Assembly: GCA_963634745.1 (NCBI GenBank)
Contig: CAVHCX010000002.1
Span: forward strand, 1 to 64,000
From: CAKRJP01 sp963634745
GTDB lineage: Bacteria > Bacillota > Clostridia > Lachnospirales > Lachnospiraceae
Direction: 5' to 3'
DNA: 64,000 bases
Shown: positions 17,139 to 26,962 of the stretch, in pieces
Layout of the letters: each line of letters opens with the position of its first letter
Position numbering within the stretch: the first letter of the stretch is position 1
Translations under genes and position numbers: made by a program
The notes under the pieces: model-generated
Told to the model about the DNA's origin: nothing
Databases searched by the model: none
The model's input: only the letters and a program-made list of their open reading frames with translations

Positions 17139-18362
17139 TTATTCTTCTATACGGATCATATGAAGGATCTTATCTTCATAGATTTTTGCCCGGGTCTCGT
17201 AATCCCCTTCCATCATAACCTCTGTCACAAATCCGAATTCATCTTCTAAGCCATAGGCATGTACGATCTGAAGGTCACCAAAGGACTCCTCAAGATCCGG
17301 AAGCATTTCCTCTGCATCTCCCTTGATACGGACAAAAAAACGTCTCTTGGCATCTGCCTTATCTTCCAACTGAAGCTTCTTGCTATCCCATATGGTCATT
17401 ACATTGGTATGCAAATGTCTTGCTGCATCTACCACATCCGCTACGACCGCACTGGCAGTCGGAAGCTTTCCTGCTCCGCTTCCGTAGAACATAGCATCCC
17501 CCAATACATTGCCATGAACGAAAATTGCATTAAAGACATCATTTACATTATAAAGAGGATGTTCCGGGGCGAGCATGCATGGTGCAACAATGGCATGGAG
17601 GCGTTTTCCTGCATAACGTCTCATAGAAGCCAAAAGCTTAATGGTCATTCCCAAGGCTTTTGCATACTTCATATCTTCCACGGTAATCTCTGTGATTCCT
17701 TCACAGTAGATGTCCTCAAAATCTACCTGCTGTCCGGAGATCAAGGAAGAGAGAATGGCAATTTTTCTGCAGGCATCATAGCCTTCCACATCTGCCTCTG
17801 GATTGCGCTCTGCATATCCCTTGTCCTGGGCTTCTTTTAATACGGTATCGTAATCAGCTCCCTCGTAGAACATCTTAGTCAGCATGTAATTCGTCGTACC
17901 ATTTAAGATTCCTGTGATTACCTCAATTTCATCTGCAGTCAAGGAAGTATTTAAGGGCCTGATAATCGGAATTCCGCCGCCGACACTGGCCTCAAACAAG
18001 AAGTTAATATCCTTTTCTTTTGCAATAGAAAGAAGCTCTGCTCCGTGTTTTGCCACCAAGGCCTTGTTGGATGTTGCCACGCTCTTTCCTGCCTCTAAGC
18101 TGCTTTTTACAAAGGTATAGGCCGGCTCGATACCTCCCATAACCTCTACCACGATCTGAACATCCTCATCCTTAAGGATCACATCGAAATCATGGACAAT
18201 CTTCTCCTGCACCGGATCATCCGGGAAGTCCCTAAGATCCAAAACATATTTTACATTTAACTCTTCACCGATTCTCTGGTTAATCTGTTTGCCGTTGGTA
18301 TTGATTACTTCCACAACACCTGAACCAACGGTACCATATCCCAATACTGCTATATTAATCAT
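17139..18362 (-). CDS. hom: Homoserine dehydrogenase
   Basis: This 407-residue NAD(P)-dependent enzyme reduces aspartate semialdehyde to homoserine in the threonine and methionine branch. The Rossmann motif GYGTVGSG is at 8-15. The catalytic core has ILNGTTNYML, AQDKGYAERNPEADVEGYDA and the conserved Lys in KIAILSSL. The last 70 or so residues (RRFFVRIKGDAEEML onward) form an ACT-like regulatory domain, implying amino-acid feedback. It lies 11 bases after prfB on the same strand, so readthrough from prfB is possible. Confidence 0.96.
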   Translation of the reverse strand: MINIAVLGYGTVGSGVVEVINTNGKQINQRIGEELNVKYVLDLRDFPDDPVQEKIVHDFDVILKDEDVQIVVEVMGGIEPAYTFVKSSLEAGKSVATSNKALVAKHGAELLSIAKEKDINFLFEASVGGGIPIIRPLNTSLTADEIEVITGILNGTTNYMLTKMFYEGADYDTVLKEAQDKGYAERNPEADVEGYDACRKIAILSSLISGQQVDFEDIYCEGITEITVEDMKYAKALGMTIKLLASMRRYAGKRLHAIVAPCMLAPEHPLYNVNDVFNAIFVHGNVLGDAMFYGSGAGKLPTASAVVADVVDAARHLHTNVMTIWDSKKLQLEDKADAKRRFFVRIKGDAEEMLPDLEESFGDLQIVHAYGLEDEFGFVTEVMMEGDYETRAKIYEDKILHMIRIEE

Positions 18363-18373
18363 AGGTTCCTCCT

Positions 18374-19481
18374 CTAATCGTTGGCAATCATCTTCAGGTA
18401 AGCATTGATAAATCTGTCAATATCTCCGTCCATCACTGCCTGCACATTACTATTCTCCACATTTGTCCTGTGATCTTTTACCAGGCTATAAGGCTGCATG
18501 ACATAGGACCGGATCTGGTTTCCGAATCCGATCTCCTTTACCTCGCCTCGAATGTCCGACACTTTTTCTGCCTGCTCCTGCTCTTTTAAAAGCTGGAGCT
18601 TGGACTTTAACATCTGCATGGCCTTGTCTTTATTATGGTGCTGGGACCGCTCATTTTGACACTGTACCACAATTCCCGTCGGCAGATGGGTAATTCGGAT
18701 GGCTGAGGAAGTCTTATTAATATGCTGTCCTCCTGCCCCACTGGACCTGTAGGTATCAATTCGAATATCATCATCTGCGATCTCAATATCAATATCCTTG
18801 TCAATCTCAGGCATCACGTCACAGGAAACAAAAGAAGTCTGCCGCTTTCCTGCTGCATTATAGGGAGAAATCCGCACCAGACGGTGCACCCCCTTCTCGG
18901 ATTTTAAATATCCGTAGGCATTTTCTCCGTGGACTTCAAAGGTCACTGCCTTAATTCCTGCCACGTCTCCTTCTAAGTAGTCTAAGACCTCCAGGCTAAA
19001 TCCTTTATTCTGAGCCCAGCGGCTGTACATGCGGTAGAGCATGTTGGCCCAGTCACAGGACTCGGTTCCTCCCGCTCCTGCATGGAGGGTTAAAATTGCG
19101 TCGCATCCATCATATTCTCCCGAGAGAAGGGTCTGAATCCGAATCCCCTCGAAGGTATCTTCAAAGGTCTTCATCTCCTCTTCTATCTCCTGGACCATGT
19201 CCGGATCTTCTTCCTCATAAGCCATCTCAATGAGGGTCAAAATATCCTGCCAGGATCTGTCAAGCCCGTCCATGGTATCTATGACATCCTTTAAATCCTT
19301 TAATTCTTTGCTAAGTTTTTGAGCTTCCTCAGGATCATCCCAAAAGATAGGTTCCTCCATCTTCCGCTCTAACTCCTCCACACGCTGGCTCTTAGCTGCA
19401 GTGTCAAAGTGAATCCCTCAATTCAGCAAGAGGTTCTTCATATGCAAGCATAAGACTTTTGAACTGATCAAGTTCTACCAA
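18374..19481 (-). CDS. prfB: Peptide chain release factor 2, with programmed +1 frameshift
   Basis: RF2 is encoded in two overlapping frames. The first 25 codons run from a TTG at 19481 (reading VELDQFKSLMLAYEEPLAEL after the start) to an in-frame TGA at 19404-19406 in the context CTT TGA C. Shifting +1 at CTT continues as DTAAKSQRVEELERKMEE to 18374, giving about 368 residues. A Shine-Dalgarno-like GAGGGAT lies just upstream of the slip site, as in the classical RF2 autoregulatory frameshift. GGQ is present (SSGAGGQHINKT). The stop-recognition tripeptide reads SPY where SPF is usual. Low RF2 would favour frameshifting and raise RF2. The TTG start is chosen from GGGGTG spacing; a GTG three codons earlier is possible. 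Confidence 0.95.
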
Positions 19482-19595
19482 TGCCTTCACCCCGTTTCTT
19501 ATTTTATTTTGTTTTTATTTTTTTCTTCTTATAAATATACTTATAAGAGTAGGGCCAAAATGAATTTTGACCCCACTGTCACTTTCTTTTTTCAA

Positions 19596-22160
19596 TTACT
19601 TGCGGCCGCAGCACTGCTTATACTTCTTACCACTTCCGCAAGGACAAGGATCATTTGGATAAACCTTCTTCTCTACCCGCTTCTTTGGCGCCTTTACGGC
19701 AGTGTCATCCTTGTTGGTTCCTGTAACTTCAGCTACCTGCTCTCTCTCCACCTTCTGTTCGACACGAATGTGGAACAAGGTTCGGATGGTCTCCTCGGTA
19801 ATATTCTTTGTCATCTGATCAAACATATCATATCCGATCATCTTATACTCAACCTTAGGGTCTCTCTGACCATAAGCCTGAAGACCGATTCCCTGGCGGA
19901 GCTGGTCCATATCATCGATATGGTCCATCCACTTGGCATCTATCACCTTAAGAAGCACAACTCGCTCAAGCTCACGAATCTGCTCCGGCTCCGGAAATTC
20001 CGCTTCCTTCTCTTCATAGTGCTTGGCTGCCCGCTCTTTCAGCAAATGCTTTAATTCCTTGGCATTGAGCTTCTTGGTATCCTCCTCTGTCACAGGCTCC
20101 ATAGGGATGGTGCTGTGAAGTGAAACATTTAACTCCTTAAGATCCCACTCGTCATTGTCCTGGTCGGGACTGATCACGGCATCTACCAGATTTTCAATAT
20201 AATCATTCATCATATGGAAGATAGAATCCCGCATGTTCTCTCCGTCAAGAACCTGGCGTCTCTCTTCGTAAATGATCTCTCTTTGCTCGTTCATAACCTG
20301 ATCGTATTCTAAGAGGTTTTTACGAATTCCAAAGTTATTGCTCTCAATCTTCTCCTGGGCCTTCTCAATGGCATTGGAAAGCATCTTGTGCTCGATCTGC
20401 TCTCCCTTCTCCACGCCAAGCTTGGTAAAGACATCCATAAGACGCTCGGAACCAAAGAGACGCATCAGATCATCTTCCAGGGAAATATAAAATCTAGACT
20501 CTCCCGGATCTCCCTGTCTACCGGAACGTCCACGGAGCTGATTATCAATACGTCTGGACTCATGTCTTTCTGTACCAATGATCTTAAGACCACCTACTTC
20601 TCTGGATTCTTCGTCCAGTTTAATATCTGTACCACGGCCGGCCATGTTGGTAGCAATGGTTACCGCGTCGTGAATACCTGCCTGGGCTACGATCTCCGCC
20701 TCCTGCTCATGGAATTTGGCATTCAATACATTATGGGGAACCCCACGTCTTTTTAACATGCCACTTAAAAGCTCGGAAGTCTCAATGGTAATGGTACCAA
20801 CCAATACCGGCTGGTGCTTTTCATGGGCCTTAATAATCTCATCGCATACGGCATGGAATTTTTCATCCTTGGTCTTGTATACCGCATCATCTAAATCAAT
20901 TCTCTGTACCGGCTTGTTGGTAGGAATCTCTACAACGTCCATGCCATAAATCTCTCGGAATTCCTTTTCCTCTGTGAGAGCGGTACCGGTCATACCTGAC
21001 TTCTTCTGATATTTGTTAAATAAATTTTGGAAGGTAATGGTAGCCAGGGTCTTGCTTTCTCTTTTAACTTTTACATGCTCCTTGGCCTCAATTGCCTGAT
21101 GCAGACCATCAGAGTAGCGGCGGCCCGGCATGATACGTCCTGTAAATTCATCTACGATCAGGACCTGGTCATCCTTTACTACATAATCCTGGTCTCTGAA
21201 CATAAGATTATGGGCACGTAAGGCCAGGATAATATTGTGCTGAATTTCTAAGTTCTCGGCATCTGCCAGGTTTTCAATATGGAAGAACTTCTCTACCTTT
21301 CTGACACCATCCTCAGTCAGGTTAATATTCTTCTCTTTTTCATTTACAATAAAGTCACCGGTCTCCTCGATATCTTCGCCCATAATAGCATTCATCTTGG
21401 AGAATTCTCCACTGGCTTCACCCTTCTCTAACTGGCGGGCTAATATATCGCATGCTTCATATAATTTCGTGGATTTACCGCTCTGTCCGGAGATGATTAA
21501 AGGGGTTCTGGCCTCATCGATCAGGACAGAATCCACCTCATCGATGATGGCATAGGTAAGGCCTCTTTGTACCAGCTGCTCCTTATAAACCACCATGTTA
21601 TCTCTCAGATAATCAAATCCCAATTCGTTATTGGTCACATAGGTAATATCACAATTATAGGCTGCCCGTCTCTCGTCATTGTCCATCTCATTTAGGACAA
21701 CACCTACGGTCAGTCCCAAGAATTCATGAACCCGACCCATCCACTCGGCATCACGCTTTGCCAGATAGTCGTTGACTGTGACGATATGTACCCCTTCTCC
21801 TGTCAAGGCATTTAAATAAGCCGGCAGGGTAGATACCAAGGTCTTACCTTCACCGGTTCTCATCTCAGCGATACGGCCCTGATGTAAAATAATACCACCA
21901 ATCAGCTGCACCCTGTAATGCTTCATACCAAGGACACGGCTTCCGGCCTCTCGAACTACCGCAAAGGCCTCCGGCAGGATGCTGTCTAAAGTCTCTCCCC
22001 CTGCCAGTCTCTCCTTAAATTCCAAGGTCTTTCCTTTTAATTCGTCATCGGAAAGCTTCTGCATCTGCTCATCCAAAGCTTCGATGGCATCTACAATAGG
22101 ATAGATTCTTTTCAGCTCATGCTCACTATGTGTTCCAAATATTTTTTGAAATAAACCCAT
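19596..22160 (-). CDS. secA: Protein translocase ATPase SecA
   Basis: This roughly 854-residue preprotein translocase motor drives export through SecYEG. Walker A is MRTGEGKT, the DEAD-like box is IIDEVDSVLID, and the second helicase half has ATNMAGRGTDIKL. The zinc-binding C-terminus is CPCGSGKKYKQCC, for SecB or ribosome and lipid contact. The ATG at 22169 is only 2 bases from AAGGAG while 22160 is 11 bases away, so I prefer 22160 (MGLFQKIFG). It is monocistronic, with a promoter at 22240-22268. Bases 19482-19595, between it and prfB, hold a GGGTCAAAAT/ATTTTGGCCC hairpin and AT-rich DNA. Confidence 0.97.
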   Translation of the reverse strand: MGLFQKIFGTHSEHELKRIYPIVDAIEALDEQMQKLSDDELKGKTLEFKERLAGGETLDSILPEAFAVVREAGSRVLGMKHYRVQLIGGIILHQGRIAEMRTGEGKTLVSTLPAYLNALTGEGVHIVTVNDYLAKRDAEWMGRVHEFLGLTVGVVLNEMDNDERRAAYNCDITYVTNNELGFDYLRDNMVVYKEQLVQRGLTYAIIDEVDSVLIDEARTPLIISGQSGKSTKLYEACDILARQLEKGEASGEFSKMNAIMGEDIEETGDFIVNEKEKNINLTEDGVRKVEKFFHIENLADAENLEIQHNIILALRAHNLMFRDQDYVVKDDQVLIVDEFTGRIMPGRRYSDGLHQAIEAKEHVKVKRESKTLATITFQNLFNKYQKKSGMTGTALTEEKEFREIYGMDVVEIPTNKPVQRIDLDDAVYKTKDEKFHAVCDEIIKAHEKHQPVLVGTITIETSELLSGMLKRRGVPHNVLNAKFHEQEAEIVAQAGIHDAVTIATNMAGRGTDIKLDEESREVGGLKIIGTERHESRRIDNQLRGRSGRQGDPGESRFYISLEDDLMRLFGSERLMDVFTKLGVEKGEQIEHKMLSNAIEKAQEKIESNNFGIRKNLLEYDQVMNEQREIIYEERRQVLDGENMRDSIFHMMNDYIENLVDAVISPDQDNDEWDLKELNVSLHSTIPMEPVTEEDTKKLNAKELKHLLKERAAKHYEEKEAEFPEPEQIRELERVVLLKVIDAKWMDHIDDMDQLRQGIGLQAYGQRDPKVEYKMIGYDMFDQMTKNITEETIRTLFHIRVEQKVEREQVAEVTGTNKDDTAVKAPKKRVEKKVYPNDPCPCGSGKKYKQCCGRK

Positions 22161-22239
22161 TCGATTCATTACTCCTTAATTTAATCTAATGATGTCAGGA
22201 CAAAGCTTTTTTTCATCCCAAACAAACCACTCAAGCCTC

Positions 22240-22268
22240 ATTCTAACACTATCTATAAGGCAATTCAA
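22240..22268 (-). promoter_or_regulatory. Promoter of secA
   Basis: TTGAAT-N17-TAGAAT on the minus strand, about 80 bases before the secA start. Confidence 0.65.
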
Positions 22269-22302
22269 CCAATTTGCTTTAAGGCAAACAGCTTCTAAAC
22301 AC

Positions 22303-23073
22303 TCATCTTGCCTGCACTGCCCGGGCATAAGGGATGGATCCTCCAAAAATATCCAAAGCACTGCCTATGGTAAAATCCAGTTTTCCGTCTGATAATGTCC
22401 TAAACTTTTCTAAATCTTCAAGACTTCCTATTCCCCCGGCATAGGTGACAGGAATCCGGCAATTTTCCTTTAAAAGTTTCACCAAATCTTCCTCCACTCC
22501 CGAGGATTTCCCCTCTACATCCACACCATGGACCAAAAACTCATCGCAGTAGGATGCAATTTCAGCAAGAACTTCTGCGCTTAGTTTTACATTGGTAAAT
22601 TTCTGCCAGCGGTCCGTCACAATATAGTAGGCTCCCTCTTTTTTCCTACAGCTTAAGTCAATGACCAAATGGTCTTTCCCAAGGCTTTCCTTAAGCTTTA
22701 AAAGCCGGTCCCATTTCACTTCCCCGTCCTTAAATACGTAGGAAGTAACGATTACATGGCTGGCTCCCATAGAAAGAAAATCTTTTGCATTGTCAGCATT
22801 GATACCTCCTCCTATTTGCAAGCCTCCGGGATAAGCTTTAAGGGCCAACTTTGCCTGCCTTAAAGTTTCCTTATAATAGGGAGAGCTTGTAGGATTCAAA
22901 AGAATCACATGGCCTCCTTTTAAACCGTCCCGCTTGTACATATTTGCAAAATAGTCAGCATCCTGGCTGGCCGCGAAATTTTCCACGGCCTGATCTCCCT
23001 GATCTGTCAGGCTGCCACCGACGATCTGCTTTACTTTTCCATTGTGTATATCAATACAAGGTCGAAATCTCAT
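22303..23073 (-). CDS. hisA: Phosphoribosylformimino-AICAR ribotide isomerase, eukaryotic (HIS6) type
   Basis: This 256-residue TIM-barrel isomerase performs the fourth step of histidine synthesis. It matches the yeast HIS6 style rather than the usual bacterial HisA: CIDIHNGKVKQIVGGSLT at the N-terminus, GGHVILLNP, LQIGGGIN, VIVTSYVFKDGE, VIDLSCRK, FLVHGVDVEG, VTYAGGIGSLEDLE and FTIGSALDIFGG all have counterparts in HIS6. I start at the ATG at 23073, where TTGGAG lies 6 bases upstream. No other his gene is nearby; secA follows and dapB precedes it. Isolation from a his operon and the unusual subfamily suggest a history of displacement or transfer. Confidence 0.9.
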   Translation of the reverse strand: MRFRPCIDIHNGKVKQIVGGSLTDQGDQAVENFAASQDADYFANMYKRDGLKGGHVILLNPTSSPYYKETLRQAKLALKAYPGGLQIGGGINADNAKDFLSMGASHVIVTSYVFKDGEVKWDRLLKLKESLGKDHLVIDLSCRKKEGAYYIVTDRWQKFTNVKLSAEVLAEIASYCDEFLVHGVDVEGKSSGVEEDLVKLLKENCRIPVTYAGGIGSLEDLEKFRTLSDGKLDFTIGSALDIFGGSIPYARAVQAR

Positions 23074-23132
23074 TTTCATCTCCAAGTTTTTTATTTTTCC
23101 AGAGTCAAACTACATCAGATCTCTTATCTTTT

Positions 23133-23891
23133 CTAGAATTGGATTACATCTGCCATGTCATATCTTCCGGCAGCTTTACCTGCCAAGAATTTAGCAGCTT
23201 CCACAGCGCCCTTTCCAAATACAGTTCTGGAATATGCTGTATGCTTAAACTCAATCACTTCATCTGTTCCTGCGTAAATCACCTCGTGCTCTCCAACGAT
23301 GGTTCCTCCACGAACTGCCGAAATGCCGATCTCCTTGGCATCTCTTTTCTTTCTGACCTGGCTTCTGTCATATACGTACTCATAGGCATTGTCCATAGAT
23401 TCATTAATAGAATCAGCCAGGGCAATGGCGGTTCCACTTGGAGCATCCAATTTCTGATTGTGGTGTCTTTCCACCAATTCAATATCATAACCTGCAGGAG
23501 CCAAGACCCTTGTAGCATTCTGTAAAAGCTTTAATAAAAGATTAATTCCCAAAGACATGTTGGCAGACTTTAATACTGCCACCTTCTTAGATGCCTCCTC
23601 TACTTTCTGAAGCTGCTCTTCTGAAAGTCCTGTGGAGCAAAGAACGACCGGTACCTGTTTTTCCACACAATAATCCAAAAGGTCATCTACGGCTGCCGCG
23701 TTAGAGAAATCAATGATGACATCTGCCTCCACGTCGCAGTCAGAAATTTTTGCAAATACCGGATAATCATTCTTCTTTTCTGTATAGGAATCAATTCCTG
23801 CCACAAATTCAATTCCGGCATCTTCCTTTACAAGCCCTGAAACTACCTGTCCCATTCTTCCGTTGCATCCATGCATAATTGCCCTTACCAT
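23133..23891 (-). CDS. dapB: 4-hydroxy-tetrahydrodipicolinate reductase
   Basis: This 252-residue NAD(P)H-dependent reductase is the second committed step of the lysine/diaminopimelate branch. N-terminal GCNGRMGQVV binds the nucleotide, and ERHHNQKLDAPSGTA carries the catalytic His pair and Lys. PVVLCSTGL is the hinge strand. It lies downstream of dapA on the same strand, but a terminator hairpin sits between them, so dapB probably has its own promoter or depends on partial readthrough. Products feed peptidoglycan and lysine. Confidence 0.97.
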   Translation of the reverse strand: MVRAIMHGCNGRMGQVVSGLVKEDAGIEFVAGIDSYTEKKNDYPVFAKISDCDVEADVIIDFSNAAAVDDLLDYCVEKQVPVVLCSTGLSEEQLQKVEEASKKVAVLKSANMSLGINLLLKLLQNATRVLAPAGYDIELVERHHNQKLDAPSGTAIALADSINESMDNAYEYVYDRSQVRKKRDAKEIGISAVRGGTIVGEHEVIYAGTDEVIEFKHTAYSRTVFGKGAVEAAKFLAGKAAGRYDMADVIQF

Positions 23892-23960
23892 ATATAAAAT
23901 CCTCCTAGTCTTTAACTGTCATAAAAGCCTTAAGCTTCTATTTTGACATAAATTTAACAC

Positions 23961-24001
23961 AAAAAGGATACCACGTTACAATTATGTATGATGGTATCCT
24001 T
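23961..24001 (-). terminator. Terminator between dapA and dapB
   Basis: AAGGATACCA and TGGTATCCTT arms (23964-24001) are followed on the minus strand by TTTGTG. Confidence 0.8.
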
Positions 24002-24050
24002 CTTCATTTACTTCTATCAGTGGCTTAAGATACCCAACAAGTGCCTAATC

Positions 24051-24944
24051 TTAAGCAAGCTTGATTCCAAAATCTTTCATTGCCTGTGCCAATGTCTCTA
24101 CATGTGCCGGTGTAAGTTCTGTCATCGGCATGCGAAGTGGTCCGCAGTCCATACCCATCAGCTGCATTGCCTTCTTAACCGGAATCGGGTTCACCTCACA
24201 GAAGAGCTGCTCGATCAATGGGATAGCCTTAAGCTGAAGCTCACGGCTTCCTGCCACATCACCATCAAAGAACTTCTGGCAAATATCATGGGTCTCCTTT
24301 GGTGCCACATTAGATAATACAGAGATCACGCCCTTTCCTCCCAAGGATAAAAGTGGAACGATCTGATCATCATTTCCGGAATAGAGGTCGATCTTTCCAT
24401 CGGTGCGGTCCATAATCTTAGCAATCTGGGAAATATTTCCTGAAGCTTCCTTAATTGCTACAATATTCTCCACATTCTTTACCAAAGTAGCCACGGTATC
24501 CGGCTCAATGTTGCATCCTGTACGGCTAGCTACACTGTAAAGCACGATCGGTGTACCATTTACTTCATTGGCAACTGCTGTAAAATGCTTTACCAAACCA
24601 GCCTGAGTTGCCTTATTATAATAAGGAGTAACCAGCAAAAGACCATCTGCTCCGTGGGCAGCTGCGTCCTTTGAAAGCTCAATAGCTGTTCTGGTACAAT
24701 TAGAACCGGTTCCGGCGATTACCGGGATTCTGTGATTTACTCTCTCAATGGTAAAACGTACACAGTCTGCATGCTCCTCTTCTGTCATAGTCGCAGACTC
24801 ACCGGTCGTGCCGCAGATTACAATAGAATCCGTTCCATTGGCAATATGGAACTCAATCAACTCATCCAATCTATCATAATTAATACTTTCATCTTCATTA
24901 AAAGGTGTAACAATTGCTACGCCAGCGCCTGTAAAAATAGCCAT
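24051..24944 (-). CDS. dapA: 4-hydroxy-tetrahydrodipicolinate synthase
   Basis: This 297-residue Schiff-base aldolase condenses pyruvate with aspartate semialdehyde. The TIM barrel contains GTTGESATM (near residue 43), YYNKATQAG (near 132, with the Tyr of the proton relay) and VAIKEASGN with the catalytic Lys near 160. The frame extends 23 codons further upstream, but GGGAGG precedes the ATG at 24944 and the promoter lies within that extension's neighbourhood, so the shorter start is right. It is divergent from typA and is followed by a terminator and dapB. Confidence 0.97.
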   Translation of the reverse strand: MAIFTGAGVAIVTPFNEDESINYDRLDELIEFHIANGTDSIVICGTTGESATMTEEEHADCVRFTIERVNHRIPVIAGTGSNCTRTAIELSKDAAAHGADGLLLVTPYYNKATQAGLVKHFTAVANEVNGTPIVLYSVASRTGCNIEPDTVATLVKNVENIVAIKEASGNISQIAKIMDRTDGKIDLYSGNDDQIVPLLSLGGKGVISVLSNVAPKETHDICQKFFDGDVAGSRELQLKAIPLIEQLFCEVNPIPVKKAMQLMGMDCGPLRMPMTELTPAHVETLAQAMKDFGIKLA

Positions 24945-25003
24945 AATAAAATACCTCCCGCTTTCCATTTCTCCGTTAACATGAACGAACGTAACTGTAA
25001 AAA

Positions 25004-25032
25004 ATTTTATCATTATTCATGTTTCCTGTCAA
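25004..25032 (-). promoter_or_regulatory. Promoter of dapA
   Basis: TTGACA-N17-TAAAAT on the minus strand; a near-consensus promoter about 60 bases before the dapA start. Confidence 0.8.
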
Positions 25033-25045
25033 TGTCAGCTCCCTC

Positions 25046-25073
25046 TTGTAAATTCTAATAATTATGATAAAAT
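25046..25073 (+). promoter_or_regulatory. Promoter of typA
   Basis: TTGTAA-N16-TAAAAT on the plus strand, about 60 bases before typA. The dapA and typA promoters are back to back within 70 bases. Confidence 0.55.
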
Positions 25074-25135
25074 AGTGAGTTAGTGTCAAAATGCAAACTA
25101 TAAACTACAAACATATAAAATGAGGTGCAAGATAT

Positions 25136-26962
25136 ATGAAAACTAAACGAGAAGATATTCGTAACATTGCCATTATTGCCCACGTTGACCACGGCAAAAC
25201 TACTTTAGTAGATGAGCTTTTAAAGCAGAGTGGTGTTTTCCGTGACAACCAGGATGTGGCAGAGCGTGTCATGGACTCCAATGATATTGAGAGAGAACGT
25301 GGTATTACCATCCTCTCCAAAAATACGGCTGTATATTATAAGGATACAAAAATTAATATCATCGACACCCCGGGACATGCGGATTTCGGCGGCGAGGTAG
25401 AACGTGTCCTTAAGATGGTTAACGGTGTTGTCCTGGTGGTTGATGCCTTTGAGGGAGCTATGCCTCAGACCAAGTTCGTTTTAAGAAAGGCTTTAGACTT
25501 AGATCTTCCGGTTATTGTATGTATCAACAAAATCGACCGCCCGGAGGCAAGACCGGACGAGGTTATCGACGAAGTCTTAGAACTTTTCTTAGATCTCAAT
25601 GCATCGGATGATCAGTTGGATTGCCCATTTGTATTTGCTTCTGCAAAAGCTGGCGTGGCAATCTTAGATATGTCCGATGAAGAAAAAGATATGAAGCCTC
25701 TCTTTGAGACCATCTTAAATTACATTCCGGCTCCGGAAGGAGACCCGGAGGCTGATACCCAGGTTCTTATCAGCACCATTGACTACAATGAGTATGTAGG
25801 ACGTATCGGTATCGGTAAAGTGGACAACGGAACCATCAAGGTTGGAATGGATGCCATTGTTGTTAACGAGCACGATCCGGAACGTAGAGAGAAAGTCCGC
25901 ATCAGCAAGCTTTATGAATTTGACGGTTTAAATAAGGTAGATGTAAATGAAGCAAGCATCGGATCTATTGTTGCAATTTCCGGTATTGCCGACCTATCCA
26001 TCGGAGATACCATTTGCTCTCCTGAAAATCCACAGGCCATTCCTTTCCAGAAGATTTCCGAGCCAACCATCTCTATGCAGTTTATGGTAAATGACAGTCC
26101 TCTGGCAGGTCAGGAAGGTAAGTTTGTCACCTCCCGTCATATCAGAGACCGTCTCTTTAAGGAGTTAAATACAGATGTCAGCCTCCGTGTAGAGGAAACA
26201 GAAAACAATGATAGTTTCAAGGTTTCCGGCCGTGGCGAGCTGCATTTATCTGTCTTGATCGAAAACATGCGCCGTGAGGGATATGAATTTGCTGTTAGTA
26301 AGGCTGAGGTTCTCTATCACAAGGATGAAAATGGTAAGCTTCTTGAGCCGATCGAGACCGCTTATATTGATGTTCCGGATGAATTTACCGGAAGTGTCAT
26401 TGATAAATTAAGTCAGCGTAAGGGCGAGCTTCAGAACATGGGAGCCTCCAACGGCGGCTATACCCGTCTGGAATTTAAGATTCCATCCCGTGGACTGATT
26501 GGTTACAGAGGAGAATTCTTAACCGATACCAAGGGAAATGGTATTATCAACACTGCCTTCGAAGGATATGAGCCTTACAAGGGTGACATCCAGTACCGCA
26601 AGCAGGGATCCCTCATCGCTTTTGAAACCGGTGAGTCTGTAACCTACGGATTATACATTGCCCAGGAAAGAGGTACCCTATTTATCGGAGCCGGAGAAAA
26701 AGTTTACTCAGGTATGGTTGTAGGCCAGAATGCTAAGACTGATGATATCGAGATCAATGTATGTAAGGCAAAACACTTGACCAACACCCGTTCCTCCGGA
26801 GCGGATGAGGCCTTAAGATTAACTCCTCCTAAGGTATTAAGCCTTGAGGAAGCCTTAGACTTCATCGACACCGACGAGCTTTTGGAAGTAACACCCAAAT
26901 CCCTTAGAATCCGCAAGAAAATCCTTGATTCTAAAATGCGCAGAAGGAGCAACTTAAAATAA
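25136..26962 (+). CDS. typA: Ribosome-associated translational GTPase TypA/BipA
   Basis: This 608-residue EF-G-like GTPase aids ribosome assembly and stress translation. G1 is HVDHGKTTL (near residue 18), switch I is ERERGITI, G3 is DTPGHADFGGEVER, and G4 is NKIDRPEARPDEV. Domains II, III and V follow, and the BipA-specific C-terminal domain contains FEGYEPYKGDI and NTRSSGADEALRL. GAGGTGC precedes the ATG. The stop overlaps the next gene's ATG by one base (TAATG), so the two are coupled. Confidence 0.98.
   Translation: MKTKREDIRNIAIIAHVDHGKTTLVDELLKQSGVFRDNQDVAERVMDSNDIERERGITILSKNTAVYYKDTKINIIDTPGHADFGGEVERVLKMVNGVVLVVDAFEGAMPQTKFVLRKALDLDLPVIVCINKIDRPEARPDEVIDEVLELFLDLNASDDQLDCPFVFASAKAGVAILDMSDEEKDMKPLFETILNYIPAPEGDPEADTQVLISTIDYNEYVGRIGIGKVDNGTIKVGMDAIVVNEHDPERREKVRISKLYEFDGLNKVDVNEASIGSIVAISGIADLSIGDTICSPENPQAIPFQKISEPTISMQFMVNDSPLAGQEGKFVTSRHIRDRLFKELNTDVSLRVEETENNDSFKVSGRGELHLSVLIENMRREGYEFAVSKAEVLYHKDENGKLLEPIETAYIDVPDEFTGSVIDKLSQRKGELQNMGASNGGYTRLEFKIPSRGLIGYRGEFLTDTKGNGIINTAFEGYEPYKGDIQYRKQGSLIAFETGESVTYGLYIAQERGTLFIGAGEKVYSGMVVGQNAKTDDIEINVCKAKHLTNTRSSGADEALRLTPPKVLSLEEALDFIDTDELLEVTPKSLRIRKKILDSKMRRRSNLK

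Noticed and set aside
24945..25013. 23-residue N-terminal extension of DapA
   Set aside because: The extension reaches the dapA promoter's -10 and lies upstream of the ribosome-binding site, so it is not translated as part of DapA.
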